A stretch of 64,000 bases of DNA from Nitrospira sp. (GCA_018242725.1 JAFEBI010000019.1:1-64000), one strand, 5' to 3'. Counted from the stretch's first letter, positions 53,307 through 63,130 are shown. Notes: generated by a model not told the origin, from the sequence alone. Program-made: numbers and translations.

Positions 53307-53825
53307 TTAGGATTGGGTGCGACTTCGATTCAATGCGCCGACAAGCCGGACAAGATCTTCCTGTATCTTCTCCTCTAAGTCCACAAACTGAATGCCCATA
53401 CCGGGAAAGAGGAGATATCGTTCAGGTTTATGGCGAGCCCAGGCGACTTTAGCCTTAGCCCTAATTTTATCTGTCGGTCGATCTGGTAGTGCAAACTCAA
53501 CCATGAGCTCGGTACCAGGACTCAGCGGGGCACCGCTCTCAATAAAGAGCCCTCCCCCACCGATTCCTCCGGTCAGACTATCGAACTGCTTTCCCTCTGG
53601 AGTGGTATAGCGGACCTTCAGGGCAAGAGGGGCTCGCGGTTGTGTGCGACAATGAGCGAACCGAGCATCCTCGTCAGTTGCCAGCACTCGTTCGATAAGT
53701 GCCCCCCACGATACATTGCCGAGCAACTGACCTGACGTGTCATGCACATGAATCGTTTCTTGCCGAGTGTCAATGATCAACGACTTTCCACAATGACCTG
53801 CAGTAGAAACGACGGGAAGCTTCAT
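53307..53825 (-). CDS. PilZ-like domain protein (copy 1)
   Basis: A 172-residue protein. The C-terminal half is a PilZ-type beta-barrel of the kind found in paralogous Myxococcus proteins: RAPLALKVRYTTPEGKQF, GGGGLFIESGAPLSPGTELMVEFALP and LFPGMGIQFVDLEE. The N-terminal half is shared with its neighbour. The usual c-di-GMP motifs (RxxxR and D/NxSxxG) are not clear; GGIGGGG replaces the second. It is a tandem paralogue of the next gene, 41 bases downstream of it. Probable role is signalling or surface behaviour; no partner is visible. Confidence 0.75.
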   Translation of the reverse strand: MKLPVVSTAGHCGKSLIIDTRQETIHVHDTSGQLLGNVSWGALIERVLATDEDARFAHCRTQPRAPLALKVRYTTPEGKQFDSLTGGIGGGGLFIESGAPLSPGTELMVEFALPDRPTDKIRAKAKVAWARHKPERYLLFPGMGIQFVDLEEKIQEDLVRLVGALNRSRTQS

Positions 53826-53866
53826 ATAGGACGATGTTGTCCGGATGACTCGACCAGTATAGAGAT

Positions 53867-54385
53867 TTAGGCTACTGGGCTCGTCACCTGAGTTGTTTTC
53901 ACGACTTCATGAATTCGATCACGTACTCCCTCATCTACTTCTGTAAATCGCACTCCCATTCCTGGACTGAAGGTATATTGATCAGCTTTCGGGCATACCC
54001 AAGCTACAGTCCCCTTGGCCGGTAGCCATTGGTCTGGCTTTTGAGGAAGCGAAAATTCCATTGCCAATTTAGTTCCGACAGAGAGAGGACTATGGCTCTC
54101 AATAAATAGCCCTCCTCCTCCAATGCCACCGGCACGACTCTCGAATTGCTGCCCTTCTGGGGTATTGTAACGTACTCTAAATGTGAGGGAAATCCGAGGC
54201 TCTACCCGAACCTCTTTCTGAACTACTACCTTGCGGTAAGCGAGAACTTGATCGATCACAACGTCCCACGACAAATTCCCAATGACATCCCCATTTCCCG
54301 CTAACAATGTCACCATTTCCCGTTCGGCATCAACTTGAAGCACTTTGCCCTTGTGACGAAGACTAGACAGAACAGAATACTTCAC
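53867..54385 (-). CDS. PilZ-like domain protein (copy 2)
   Basis: A 172-residue protein, same length and architecture as its neighbour: SLTFRVRYNTPEGQQF, GGIGGGGLFIESHSPLSVGTKL and FSPGMGVRFTEVDEG. Again the canonical D/NxSxxG is replaced by glycines, so c-di-GMP binding is doubtful. Begins at GTG with GGGAG upstream and a good promoter about 30 bases before it. The pair arose by tandem duplication. Its promoter lies in the gap downstream of clpX, so the two genes are probably an independent unit. Confidence 0.75.
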   Translation of the reverse strand: MKYSVLSSLRHKGKVLQVDAEREMVTLLAGNGDVIGNLSWDVVIDQVLAYRKVVVQKEVRVEPRISLTFRVRYNTPEGQQFESRAGGIGGGGLFIESHSPLSVGTKLAMEFSLPQKPDQWLPAKGTVAWVCPKADQYTFSPGMGVRFTEVDEGVRDRIHEVVKTTQVTSPVA

Positions 54386-54416
54386 ATGTTCTCCCTTCGA
54401 TGGGTCACACGTCAGA

Positions 54417-54444
54417 AGTATAGCGCGGTATTTCTACTTGTCTA
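54417..54444 (-). promoter_or_regulatory. sigma-70-like promoter of the PilZ pair
   Basis: On the minus strand TAGACA (54444-54439) and TATACT (54422-54417), each five of six, are spaced by 16 bases and lie about 30 bases upstream of the GTG start. Confidence 0.5.
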
Positions 54445-54487
54445 GGAAGGAGAGAGTCTCAGGTGCAGATCAGGATGGCACAAGCCA

Positions 54488-54537
54488 GCCGGAAAAGACT
54501 TTGATTGTCTTTATAAAAGTGACCCGTCTTTTCCGGC
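54488..54537. repeat. 12-bp perfect inverted repeat downstream of clpX
   Basis: GCCGGAAAAGAC (54488-54499) is the exact complement of GTCTTTTCCGGC (54526-54537), with a 26-base AT-rich loop. It lies 28 bases after the clpX stop. There is no T-run after the stem on the minus strand, so it may be a processing or protein-binding site, or a weak terminator. Confidence 0.4.
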
Positions 54538-54564
54538 CATATAACATGTAATCATATCAACATC

Positions 54565-55821
54565 TTACGCTGTCCTTGCGTCTTGTTCCTGTTCGAAGAT
54601 GCGCATCGGTGGGTTCTTCCCCACAATCGCGTCTTCTGTAATGACCACTTCCATGATGTCTTTTTGAGAAGGAGCATCATACATAACGTCCAACATCACC
54701 TCTTCGAGAATTGCCCGGAGTCCTCGAGCCCCAGTCCGCTGAGAATAGGCTTTTCGTGCAGCAGCACCCAGAGCACCTTCCGTAAATCTGAGTTTTACCT
54801 TCTCAAACGACAGCAACTTCTCATATTGCTTCGTGAGGGCATTACGTGGCTCGGTCAGGATACGAATGAGGGCTCGCTCATCCAACTCCTCTAATGTAGC
54901 CACAACAGGCAACCGCCCAACAAATTCTGGGATCAGTCCGTACTTCAAGAAATCTTCAGGTTGGACTTTGGCCAACAGATCACCTAATCGCACATCACAC
55001 TTTCCACGGATTTCAGCGCCGAACCCCATTGACTTTCGATTCATACGCTGTTCGATGATCTGCTCCAAGCCCACAAATGCTCCACCACAGATGAACAGGA
55101 TATTGCTCGTATTCACCTGAATAAATTCCTGATGCGGATGCTTTCTGCCTCCCTGGGGAGGAACATTCGCAACCGTCCCTTCGATCAATTTCAGCAATGC
55201 TTGCTGAACCCCTTCACCTGATACATCCCGCGTGATCGACGGACTGTCGCTTTTCCGACTGATCTTATCGATTTCATCAATGTACACGATCCCACGTTCG
55301 GCCCGTTCTACATCGTAGTCAGCAGCCTGCAAAAGTTTCAGAATGATGTTCTCAACGTCTTCCCCTACATAACCGGCTTCAGTTAAGGTCGTAGCATCCG
55401 CAAGAGTGAAGGGGACATCGAGAAACTTGGCCAAGGTCTGTGCCAACAGGGTTTTCCCCGTTCCGGTTGGACCCACCATGAGAATGTTGCCTTTTTGAAG
55501 CTCGATATCATCCACCCCTTTTTCTTTCGAAGAAATACGCTTGTAGTGGTTGTGCACGGCCACAGACAGAATGCGCTTGGCACGTTCCTGCCCGATGACA
55601 TATTGATCAAGGTGATGTTTGATTTCTGCGGGTTTCTTGAGTTTCGAGGAAATTTCTTCTTTGGCTTCTTCCCAATCCTCGGCGATGATGTCATTGCAGA
55701 GGTTGACACATTCATCACAGATATAAACCGTCGGCCCAGCGATCAGCTTCCGGACCTCATCACGGCTCTTGCCACAAAAAGAACACCGTAAGTGTCGGTC
55801 CATCTTTTCCTGCTTAGCCAT
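54565..55821 (-). CDS. clpX: ATP-dependent Clp protease ATPase subunit
   Basis: A 418-residue AAA+ unfoldase that feeds substrates to ClpP. An N-terminal zinc-binding domain (CSFCGKS...CDECVNLC), Walker [11 protein letters not shown], pore loop [10 protein letters not shown], Walker [10 protein letters not shown] and sensor motifs are all present. AGGAGG precedes the ATG. It starts 14 bases after clpP in the conserved tig-clpP-clpX order. Confidence 0.96.
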   Translation of the reverse strand: MAKQEKMDRHLRCSFCGKSRDEVRKLIAGPTVYICDECVNLCNDIIAEDWEEAKEEISSKLKKPAEIKHHLDQYVIGQERAKRILSVAVHNHYKRISSKEKGVDDIELQKGNILMVGPTGTGKTLLAQTLAKFLDVPFTLADATTLTEAGYVGEDVENIILKLLQAADYDVERAERGIVYIDEIDKISRKSDSPSITRDVSGEGVQQALLKLIEGTVANVPPQGGRKHPHQEFIQVNTSNILFICGGAFVGLEQIIEQRMNRKSMGFGAEIRGKCDVRLGDLLAKVQPEDFLKYGLIPEFVGRLPVVATLEELDERALIRILTEPRNALTKQYEKLLSFEKVKLRFTEGALGAAARKAYSQRTGARGLRAILEEVMLDVMYDAPSQKDIMEVVITEDAIVGKNPPMRIFEQEQDARTA

Positions 55822-55834
55822 GTGCCCTCCTGTG

Positions 55835-56461
55835 TTACTTACCCTTTGCCCCGTCTCCCGACTCGCCCACCTTCATAAGCTTTGGTGGCCTTGTAATGAC
55901 CTCATCAATGAGGCCATATCGTTTCGCCTCTTCACCTGACATGAAATAATCTCGTTCCGTGTCATGGGCGATCTTTTCGATCGGTTGCCCGGTGTGCTTG
56001 GCCATAATCTCGTTGAGACGTTCACGAATTTTTAGAATTTCCCTGGCGTGAATGTCGATTTCCGTCGCCTGTCCTTGAAATCCGCCTAGAGGTTGATGAA
56101 TCATCACACGGGCATTAGGTAGGGCAAACCGTTTTCCTTTCGTTCCAGCGGTGAGCAGTAGCGCTCCCATACTCGCCGCCTGACCTAGGCAAATCGTGTT
56201 GATCGGAGGTTTCACATATTGCATCGTGTCATAGATACCCAATCCGGCTGTCACACTACCCCCTGGCGAATTCACATAGAGATTGATGTCCTTTTCAGGA
56301 TCTTCCGCCTCAAGGAAAAGCAGCTGCGCGATTACCAGATTGGCAAACACATCATCAATGGGAGCCCCAAGGAAAATGATGCGATCCTTGAGGAGCCGAG
56401 AATAGATGTCATAGGCGCGTTCGCCTCGATTAGTTTGCTCGACTACGATCGGAACCAACAT
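55835..56461 (-). CDS. clpP: ATP-dependent Clp protease proteolytic subunit
   Basis: A 208-residue serine protease that forms the tetradecameric chamber. Catalytic Ser in [11 protein letters not shown], His in [10 protein letters not shown] and Asp in the [11 protein letters not shown] region are present, as is the [16 protein letters not shown]-terminus. Located between tig and clpX with short gaps, so co-expressed with its unfoldase. Confidence 0.96.
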   Translation of the reverse strand: MLVPIVVEQTNRGERAYDIYSRLLKDRIIFLGAPIDDVFANLVIAQLLFLEAEDPEKDINLYVNSPGGSVTAGLGIYDTMQYVKPPINTICLGQAASMGALLLTAGTKGKRFALPNARVMIHQPLGGFQGQATEIDIHAREILKIRERLNEIMAKHTGQPIEKIAHDTERDYFMSGEEAKRYGLIDEVITRPPKLMKVGESGDGAKGK

Positions 56462-56501
56462 GTCGTTCGTTTCCTTTCCTCAAGGATGATCGAGTGCTAA
56501 C

Positions 56502-57818
56502 CTATCCCTGAATGACTGCCTGACGATAGACAAGATCCAGCGCCTTATCGACCAAGATCCGTGCACGCAATTCCTCAACGGAATCTTGACCACCTGCCTG
56601 AATCATTTTGACAAGATCGGCTATCGGCACTCGAAGTTCCTTGGCTAATCGAGTGACTTCGTGGTTCAGATCATCCTGACTCACTGACAAGCTTTCTTTC
56701 TCGGCAATGGCTTCGAGGATCAGGCCCGCCTTAACCCGACGATTCGCTTCTCCACGGTGCTCCTCGCGGATTGTCTTCACCTCCTCCGCATCCGGTTCGG
56801 GAAGGGAGTCGGTGACTTTGCCACGCTGTCGCGCTTGCAATTGCTGTCGTACGATCGTAGCGAGCTCTCGCTCAACAAGTGTGTCGGGAAGATCGAAGTG
56901 ATGGGTCTCAACGAGGCGTTTGAGAAGGGTGTCCTTGTAGGATTCTTCGATATCTTTCTTGAGCGACTTTTCCATTTCACCGCGCAATTTTTCTCGCAAG
57001 TCTTGGATGGAGGCGTATGGTCCACAATCCTTCGCGAACTCATCATCGAGGGCTGGAAGCGTCTTGTGCTTGACCCCCCTGATGTTGAGGCGGAACTGAA
57101 CCACCTTTCCCGCAACTCGGTGATCCGGATGGCTTCCTGGATAGGTCTGCGGAATATCCACTGACTCACCTTCTTGCCTCCCTAGCAAGGGAGCGTCTAT
57201 TTCAATCCCCAGTAAGGAGGCCTTCGAACCCACGCGATGCAGTTGGCCCTCCTTTTTCGTCCCCTCAAGAGCCACGCCGTCCAAAAACCCCTCCAGATCG
57301 ACAATGGCATAATCTCCATCAGCTAACGCTGTACCGGCTGGAGCTGCATCCAATCGGGCCTGTTGTTCTCGGAATACCTCGAGGGCACGGTCTACTTGTT
57401 CTTCTGCAACCGTGCGCTTGTCGGCTTGCAGAGACATAGGATTAGGGGATTTATAGTCACGAAGTTCGATGGTTGGCTTGATTTCAACCGTCGCCGTAAA
57501 CGTAAACGGGGAATCCTTTTTGATCTTGACGCGATCTAGAGGGGGTATATCCACTACGACCGGATGGATCCCCGCTTCTTTGATCGCTCGATCATAAAAG
57601 TCCGGAACCAGTTTTCGAATGACATCTTCTTCAACAGTCTTGGCATACCGCTTTTCCAAGATTGCCAATGGGGCCTTCCCCGGACGAAAACCAGGAACGT
57701 GAACCTGCCGATTCAGTTCTACATACGCCCTCGAAAATTGTTGGGCGACCTCGGCAGCTGGCACCTCGATTTTCAAGGCGCGTTTCATAGGTCCTAACTC
57801 AGTAACTTCCATCTTCAT
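56502..57818 (-). CDS. tig: trigger factor
   Basis: A 438-residue ribosome-bound chaperone and peptidyl-prolyl isomerase. The N-terminal ribosome-binding signature is seen in VPGFRPGKAPLAILEKRY; the PPIase domain spans about 155-245 (GDYAIVDLEGFLDG, VDIPQTYPGSHPDHRVAGK); the C-terminal arms follow. It captures nascent chains. First protein gene of a tig-clpP-clpX unit, about 48 bases downstream of tRNA-Leu(UAG), which may be co-transcribed. Confidence 0.95.
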   Translation of the reverse strand: MKMEVTELGPMKRALKIEVPAAEVAQQFSRAYVELNRQVHVPGFRPGKAPLAILEKRYAKTVEEDVIRKLVPDFYDRAIKEAGIHPVVVDIPPLDRVKIKKDSPFTFTATVEIKPTIELRDYKSPNPMSLQADKRTVAEEQVDRALEVFREQQARLDAAPAGTALADGDYAIVDLEGFLDGVALEGTKKEGQLHRVGSKASLLGIEIDAPLLGRQEGESVDIPQTYPGSHPDHRVAGKVVQFRLNIRGVKHKTLPALDDEFAKDCGPYASIQDLREKLRGEMEKSLKKDIEESYKDTLLKRLVETHHFDLPDTLVERELATIVRQQLQARQRGKVTDSLPEPDAEEVKTIREEHRGEANRRVKAGLILEAIAEKESLSVSQDDLNHEVTRLAKELRVPIADLVKMIQAGGQDSVEELRARILVDKALDLVYRQAVIQG

Positions 57819-57865
57819 CGTCTAAATCTGGCTCCCATCCAGCTTAAGGGGATTCGGAATGATGG

Positions 57866-57948
57866 TGGTGCGAGAGGGGGGACTTGAACCCCCACGGTTG
57901 CCCACGAGATCCTAAGTCTCGCGCGTCTGCCAGTTCCGCCACTCTCGC
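57866..57948 (-). tRNA. tRNA-Leu (anticodon UAG)
   Basis: Class II tRNA on the minus strand: acceptor GCGAGAG paired with CTCTCGC, anticodon stem CGAGA/TCTCG with loop CTTAGGA giving UAG, variable arm, T-loop GTTCAAGTC and encoded CCA. Located just upstream of tig. Confidence 0.95.
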
Positions 57949-58277
57949 ACAGTGGAGGATGCCGAGGAGCTGTTTCTATCTAGTAATCAACACAGCCTAA
58001 ACACGCGATGTTGTATAGCGTTGTACCGTCGTACCCATGCAAGTGTCAACCCATACAACCGAGGGTATTCCATACCTAGTATGAATGGCCCGATCCGATA
58101 ATACTGATGCCCTATCCATTGCCTTTGTTGCCTGCCCTCAAGAGCGCACTTAATTGTTCACCGCTGCCGCACCCACCAAACGGCTTTCACCCAAGGACAT
58201 CGCCCAATGGCAGCTTCGGTCGCCTTGCTGCTGTTGGACACGCATGCTAATATATCCATCTTTGCACTTCTCGATGC
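57949..58277. other. spacer between divergent tRNA genes
   Basis: No gene seen. It should carry promoters for tRNA-Leu(UAG) to the left and tRNA-Ser to the right. A TAATAT element sits about 35 bases before tRNA-Ser but lacks a good -35. Confidence 0.4.
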
Positions 58278-58367
<90 letters not shown>

Positions 58368-58478
58368 TACCGCACCTCGTGTGTACCGACCGCTCCTTAC
58401 CACGTAAAGTCATTCGTGAGGGCGAATAGGCACACCTTAGAGCGCGGGCTGTTTTAAGTGGATTCAGATTCGAGAACA

Positions 58479-58579
58479 GGGGCTGGGCCCTGTGCAATAG
58501 AACCCTGTGAACCCCGCTAGATCCGGAAGGAAGCAACGGTAAACAGCCAGTTCTGTGTGCCGCAGGATCACCTGGCCCC
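58479..58579 (+). ncRNA. ffs: 4.5S signal recognition particle RNA
   Basis: About 100 bases forming one long hairpin: the ends GGGGC and GGCCCC pair, and the apical part contains the universally conserved TCCGGAAGGAAGCA tetraloop/symmetric-loop segment with AGGATCACC opposite on the 3' arm. It binds Ffh to target membrane proteins. Placed directly upstream of dnaX, a common arrangement. Confidence 0.92.
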
Positions 58580-58682
58580 ACATTTATCTATAATGTGCAG
58601 CACGTAATCCCATAAGTTTCAGTAAAATTCACCGTTCTGACAGTTGAGTCTGAGCACTCGCAGTCAGGAGCATAGGTATCAG

Positions 58683-60449
58683 GTGGACTACCAGGTCTCC
58701 GCGCGAAAATATCGACCCGGCACCTTTGACGATGTGATCGGGCAGTCTCACGTGGTTCAGACGCTCATGAACGCGGTCTCCACCAAACGTGTGGCGCATG
58801 CGTATCTGTTTTCCGGCACACGAGGCGTCGGGAAAACGACCGTGGCGCGAATCTTTGCCAAAGCCCTCAATTGCGCACAAGGACCCACTAGTCGCCCCTG
58901 TGACACCTGTGAGAATTGCCGTGAAATCGCGCTAGGAAGTTCGGTGGATGTCATCGAAATCGACGGCGCGTCCAACACCAGCGTGGATGATGTACGGGAG
59001 ATCCGCGAGAACGTGAAATTCGCGCCGTTTCGTGGTCACTTCCGGGTCTATATTATCGATGAAGTCCATATGCTCTCCAATTCCGCCTTCAATGCCTTGC
59101 TGAAGACGCTCGAGGAACCACCGGCTCACGCCGTGTTCATTTTTGCGACAACAGAAATCCACAAAATTCCCGTGACGATCCTCTCGCGGTGCCAGCATTA
59201 CAATTTTCGTCGAATTGCCAGGTCCGAAATCATTCAACGACTTCAACACGTGGCAGCCCAAGATCAGTTGACAGTGGAAGAACGAAGCTTCCTGGCCCTG
59301 GCTCGTGCCAGTGAAGGCAGTATGCGCGATGCCTTGAGCTTGCTGGATCAAGCAATTGCCTACAGCGGTAAGGCCATCAGCCACGCGGATCTCGAACTGC
59401 TGTTGGGAGCCGTCCCTCAGGAACTGGTACAGGAGCTCATTCGAGCCATTTTGACCCAAAACAGCCCTGCGGCTCTCAGCAGCTTGGCAAGCCTGCTCGA
59501 TAGGGGACATGACTTGCGGGCGTTCTGCGCGGACGTTGTGGAACATATCCGCAATCTGCTCGTGGCATCAGTTGTTCCCAGCGCGACCGAGCTCAGGAGT
59601 TTGATTGAAACCTCGGAAGAAGATCTCAATCAGCTTTCGTTGGATGCCAAGGCGGTGACACCAGAACAACTCCAAGAACTACTGGCCATCTTCATTCAAG
59701 CAGAAGATTCCTTACGATTCAGCACCCACCCCCGTTTTGTGATGGAGACCGCGGCAGTACGGGCGACACGATTGTTGCGCCCACGCCCGAGTGACTCCCT
59801 TTCTCCCCAACCGACATCCCCGCCCTCAAGCCACAAACCGTTGGCCGACTCAGAAGGACACAAAACCACACCATCTGCTTTACCAATCCCGAAGCCAGCT
59901 AACCAGCCTCCTCCTTTCAAGGCCAGCAAGGTTGAGCGACCAATACCTTCGCCTGATTCTTCCCCGAAACCTACCGTTGATCCAACGGCTGTCTCCCCAG
60001 CCACCGAACCAACTCCGCTTTCTCCTCAACTATCAACATTGCGGTGGGAATTGGTCCAAGAAGAGATTGCCGCGTCGTTTCCAAACATTGCCCCGTTCCT
60101 TGAGGCCGGTCGCTTCGTTGGATTAGAAGGCGGTGTTGTCACGATCGGATTTGCCAAACAGGCCACAGTGGCCAGAGCTCGACTCGAGAAGGAAGAGAAT
60201 ACCAAGGTGATCTCACAGTTATGTGAGCGGCAGGTGGGACCGCCCATCCGTGTCCGCATTATCGAATTGACGGAGACGCACCCCCAAGGACCGACGATGG
60301 CCCAAGCACGGGCGGCCAAGGAACAAGAGCATCGGGCGGCGCTATTTCAGCAGGCGAAGACGAATCCGACGGTGAAGCAAGCGCTCGAGATATTCGGCGT
60401 GGAATTAGCAGAGGTCCGCACCATCTCCCAACAGGAGGCAAACGAATGA
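58683..60449 (+). CDS. dnaX: DNA polymerase III subunit gamma/tau
   Basis: A clamp-loader ATPase of about 588 residues. Walker A GTRGVGKTT, the zinc-binding cysteines (C, then CDTCENC), Walker B IIDEVHML and the SRC motif with the arginine finger are intact. A Pro/Ser-rich linker follows (about 370-450), then a tau-type C-terminal domain. The start is uncertain: the GTG at 58683 gives the family N-terminus (VDYQVSARKYRPGTFDD), while a TTG at 58644 would add 13 residues. No clear frameshift slippery run was noticed. It overlaps ybaB by four bases. Confidence 0.92.
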   Translation: MDYQVSARKYRPGTFDDVIGQSHVVQTLMNAVSTKRVAHAYLFSGTRGVGKTTVARIFAKALNCAQGPTSRPCDTCENCREIALGSSVDVIEIDGASNTSVDDVREIRENVKFAPFRGHFRVYIIDEVHMLSNSAFNALLKTLEEPPAHAVFIFATTEIHKIPVTILSRCQHYNFRRIARSEIIQRLQHVAAQDQLTVEERSFLALARASEGSMRDALSLLDQAIAYSGKAISHADLELLLGAVPQELVQELIRAILTQNSPAALSSLASLLDRGHDLRAFCADVVEHIRNLLVASVVPSATELRSLIETSEEDLNQLSLDAKAVTPEQLQELLAIFIQAEDSLRFSTHPRFVMETAAVRATRLLRPRPSDSLSPQPTSPPSSHKPLADSEGHKTTPSALPIPKPANQPPPFKASKVERPIPSPDSSPKPTVDPTAVSPATEPTPLSPQLSTLRWELVQEEIAASFPNIAPFLEAGRFVGLEGGVVTIGFAKQATVARARLEKEENTKVISQLCERQVGPPIRVRIIELTETHPQGPTMAQARAAKEQEHRAALFQQAKTNPTVKQALEIFGVELAEVRTISQQEANE

Positions 60450-60769
60450 AGAATCCCTTCGGCAATATGAACAACATTCTCAAACAAGCTCAGGCCATGC
60501 AAGAGCAGATGGCTAAAATCCAAGAACAGGCGGCGTCCAAAACCGCCAGTGGAACAGCGGGCGGTGGGATTGTTACCGTCACAGCGAATGGGGCCATGCA
60601 GGTCGTCAGCGTGACCATCGACCCGGAGATCGTCAAGAGTGGTGATGTCGACATGCTTCAGGATCTGGTCGTGGCCGCCACGAACGAGGCGCTCCGTAAA
60701 GCCAAGGAACTGATGGAAGGCGAGATGAAAGCCTTGACGGGCGGGATGAAGATCCCAGGTCTGTTCTAG
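60446..60769 (+). CDS. ybaB: YbaB/EbfC nucleoid-associated protein
   Basis: A 107-residue DNA-binding dimer. Typical features are the N-terminal NMNNILKQAQAMQEQMAKIQ helix, GGIVTVTANG and the C-terminal ALTGGMKIPGLF. Coupled to dnaX by an ATGA overlap and followed two bases after its stop by recR, the standard dnaX-ybaB-recR unit. Confidence 0.94.
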   Translation: MKNPFGNMNNILKQAQAMQEQMAKIQEQAASKTASGTAGGGIVTVTANGAMQVVSVTIDPEIVKSGDVDMLQDLVVAATNEALRKAKELMEGEMKALTGGMKIPGLF

Positions 60770-60771
60770 CG

Positions 60772-61374
60772 ATGGCCGTCGATCAGCAGGGCCTGCTGGC
60801 AAGACTCATCAAAGAATTGGTCCGCCTCCCCGGGATTGGTCACAAGAGCGCGCAACGGCTGGCTTTTCATCTCATGAAGATGGAGCGGGAGGACGCCTTA
60901 CGGCTTGCCGATGCCATACGAGCAGTAAAAGATGGGCTGGCGTTTTGCAGCCAATGCCGAAATATCGCGGAAGGGGAGTTGTGCGAGTTTTGTCGTGACC
61001 CAAAACGCGATCGCAGCAAGATTTTCGTGGTTGAGGAACCCAGTACCCTCTACGCCGTTGAACGAGCCGGGGCCTATCGAGGGCTCTATCATGTCTTATT
61101 AGGAGCACTCTCTCCGTTGGATGGTGTAGGCCCTGGAGACATCCGAGCCGAGGAACTCATTGAGCGGGTCAAACTTGGCGGGGTCGAAGAAATCATCCTG
61201 GCAACGAATCCCACTATTGAGGGAGAGGCCACAGCCATCTATCTCACTCGAATGCTCAAGCCGTTCGGCGTCCGCGTGTCTCGTATCGCCTATGGTATTC
61301 CGGTCGGTATGGATATTGAGTACGCCGACGAAGTGACCCTGCTGAAATCGATCGAGGGACGGCGAGATTTGTAG
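60772..61374 (+). CDS. recR: recombination protein RecR
   Basis: A 200-residue component of the RecFOR pathway that loads RecA at gaps. Helix-hairpin-helix LPGIGHKSAQRLAFHL, the zinc motif CSQCRN...CEFC, and the Toprim domain (FVVEEPSTLYAVE, ATNPTIEGEATAIYL) are present. Starts two bases after ybaB without its own clear ribosome binding site, so translation is probably coupled. Confidence 0.94.
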   Translation: MAVDQQGLLARLIKELVRLPGIGHKSAQRLAFHLMKMEREDALRLADAIRAVKDGLAFCSQCRNIAEGELCEFCRDPKRDRSKIFVVEEPSTLYAVERAGAYRGLYHVLLGALSPLDGVGPGDIRAEELIERVKLGGVEEIILATNPTIEGEATAIYLTRMLKPFGVRVSRIAYGIPVGMDIEYADEVTLLKSIEGRRDL

Positions 61375-61413
61375 CCTTTGGATACCTTACCACCCCTCGT
61401 TGACCCCCTCTCA

Positions 61414-61442
61414 TTGAGATTGATATAGTTTCCGTATATATC
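61414..61442 (+). promoter_or_regulatory. candidate promoter of the DksA-type gene
   Basis: TTGAGA (61414-61419, five of six) and TATATC (61437-61442, four of six) are spaced by 17 bases in the gap after recR. Confidence 0.35.
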
Positions 61443-61476
61443 AATACATCCAATCATCCCAGAGCGAGCCCTGGTC

Positions 61477-61890
61477 ATGAAAACACCTCCCTCAAAGAAG
61501 CAACCTGCTTCGGCCACGCATCAAACAGCTGGTTCCGCGAACGCCAAGTATCCCGACATCCGTCAGGACCTTGAGCGCCAACGAGCGGCCATCCTGAGTG
61601 AGACGGGTGAAGTGCTGACACACCGCGAGAACCCCGAAGCATTTCCCGATGTCAGCGATCAAGCCTCCGCCGAGGTTGATCAGGGCTTCTCAATGCGCAT
61701 TCGCGATCGGGAACGGAAGTTGTTAAAGAAGATCGACGAAGCACTCGAGAGGATGAATACCGAGACCTATGGAATTTGCGAAAAGTGCGGTGGAGAGATT
61801 CCGTACAAGCGGCTCAAAGCTCGTCCGGTCACCACCTTGTGCATCGAGTGCAAAACCCTACAGGAACAGGAAGAACACGCTCGAAGCTGA
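61477..61890 (+). CDS. DksA/TraR-type transcription regulator
   Basis: A 137-residue protein with a coiled coil and a C4 zinc finger (CEKCGGEIPYKRLKARPVTTLCIEC). The acidic tip of the coiled coil has DVSDQASAE, matching the DxxDxA motif needed in DksA to act in the RNA polymerase secondary channel. A polar N-terminal extension of about 25 residues precedes it. Likely modulates transcription with ppGpp; whether it is the main DksA cannot be told from the window. Confidence 0.87.
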   Translation: MKTPPSKKQPASATHQTAGSANAKYPDIRQDLERQRAAILSETGEVLTHRENPEAFPDVSDQASAEVDQGFSMRIRDRERKLLKKIDEALERMNTETYGICEKCGGEIPYKRLKARPVTTLCIECKTLQEQEEHARS

Positions 61891-61966
61891 GCTCGTTGTC
61901 TTTCCCCTCCTCGGAGCCGACAACCCGTTCCGTAACCTCTGAAGCTGCTCGTCAGTAGAAACCCCT

Positions 61967-63130
61967 CTACCGCTTCAAGGCCTTGATGCGTTCTTTAGCA
62001 TGGACGATCCGGTCCGCTTCCTCTGGAATGCCTTCGACGATCGCAACATAGGTTTCGTATTCCGAGAGTGCACGTTTGGAATTCGTTGCCTCAGAAGCCT
62101 CGGCCAGGTTGTAGCGGGCCAGCGCATAGTTGGGACGCAGGACGATCGCGCGCTCAAACGAATTCACTCCGGCGACCTTGTCGCCAAGTTTGACCTGGAC
62201 CGTGCCCAGGTTATTCAGCACCTCCGGAACATTTGGCCTGAGCTTGAGCGACTGGAGCAACTCGGCTTTCGCCTGTTCCACCTGCCCCTTAATCAGCAAG
62301 GCCACGCCTAGTTTATGATGGGCTTCAGCCTGCCAGACCTTGTTCGTGAACCCACTCCCAATGGCTCGCTGGTAAGCATCCGCGGCAATGTCATAATTCT
62401 TCTCACCACAATAGGCAAGCTGCGCAGTTTGCCCCCGTGCGAATTGCTGCAACGAGGGAAACGGTTCCTTGTCCTCGGTCCCCTGACTCTCCATCGTCTG
62501 GCCTCCGATACCCCCAGCCGGATGACGAAGTCGGTCTAGAAATTCTCGTCGGTAGGGGGAAAAGAGTCGCACATAGGGATCAATGGTAAAGGAGGCTTGG
62601 AGCAGGATCAGACGGTCGCGCAATCCAGTGACGAGATATTGCGTAGTGCTTTTTTCATCACCGGTCTCCAGAAGCGAGCTGCTCTCCATGTTCGTTCGTG
62701 TTTCCAATTGGGCTACGTTCAAATAGAACTCAAGGGCAGGTTTCAACCGGGAGAGCGTATCACGCAGCACCGAGTAGGGAGCCAAGTCGAGGCCTCGAGG
62801 AAACGTAAAGAGCGCCCCGACCAACACACCATCCTCGTCGAAAAAATAGGATTCGTCTCCGTGCGAGGCACTGCGCTCCCCGACAACGGTGAACTCCTGC
62901 CCACTCCCCCAAGCGTTCGATGTCGGATTCACAGAGGGATGCTTGCTCAAGAAGTCCGCCTTGCGCTCACAGAGGGCAGTCGAGGCCAAGAGTACAAGAT
63001 CGCTCTTGGAGGGGGGGAGCGGAGGCCGTACAGGCGCATTGGATCCCGCGCATCCCATGGTGAGCCCCATTGGCACGAGCAGGCCGGCCAAGAACCAGTA
63101 TCGGATCGACCTCAAGAAGCGACGACGCAT
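61967..63130 (-). CDS. TPR-repeat lipoprotein, unknown function
   Basis: About 387 residues. A signal sequence ends in the lipobox LTMGC, so a lipid-anchored envelope protein. The middle is unrecognised. From about residue 240 to the end are tetratricopeptide repeats (AADAYQRAIGSGF, AEAHHKLGVALLIKGQVEQA, EVLNNLGTVQVKLGD, ALARYNLAEA). TPRs usually mediate protein contacts, for example in envelope assembly. GTG at 63148 would add six residues; the ATG at 63130 gives a normal signal peptide. Convergent with the DksA-type gene. Confidence 0.8.
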   Translation of the reverse strand: MRRRFLRSIRYWFLAGLLVPMGLTMGCAGSNAPVRPPLPPSKSDLVLLASTALCERKADFLSKHPSVNPTSNAWGSGQEFTVVGERSASHGDESYFFDEDGVLVGALFTFPRGLDLAPYSVLRDTLSRLKPALEFYLNVAQLETRTNMESSSLLETGDEKSTTQYLVTGLRDRLILLQASFTIDPYVRLFSPYRREFLDRLRHPAGGIGGQTMESQGTEDKEPFPSLQQFARGQTAQLAYCGEKNYDIAADAYQRAIGSGFTNKVWQAEAHHKLGVALLIKGQVEQAKAELLQSLKLRPNVPEVLNNLGTVQVKLGDKVAGVNSFERAIVLRPNYALARYNLAEASEATNSKRALSEYETYVAIVEGIPEEADRIVHAKERIKALKR

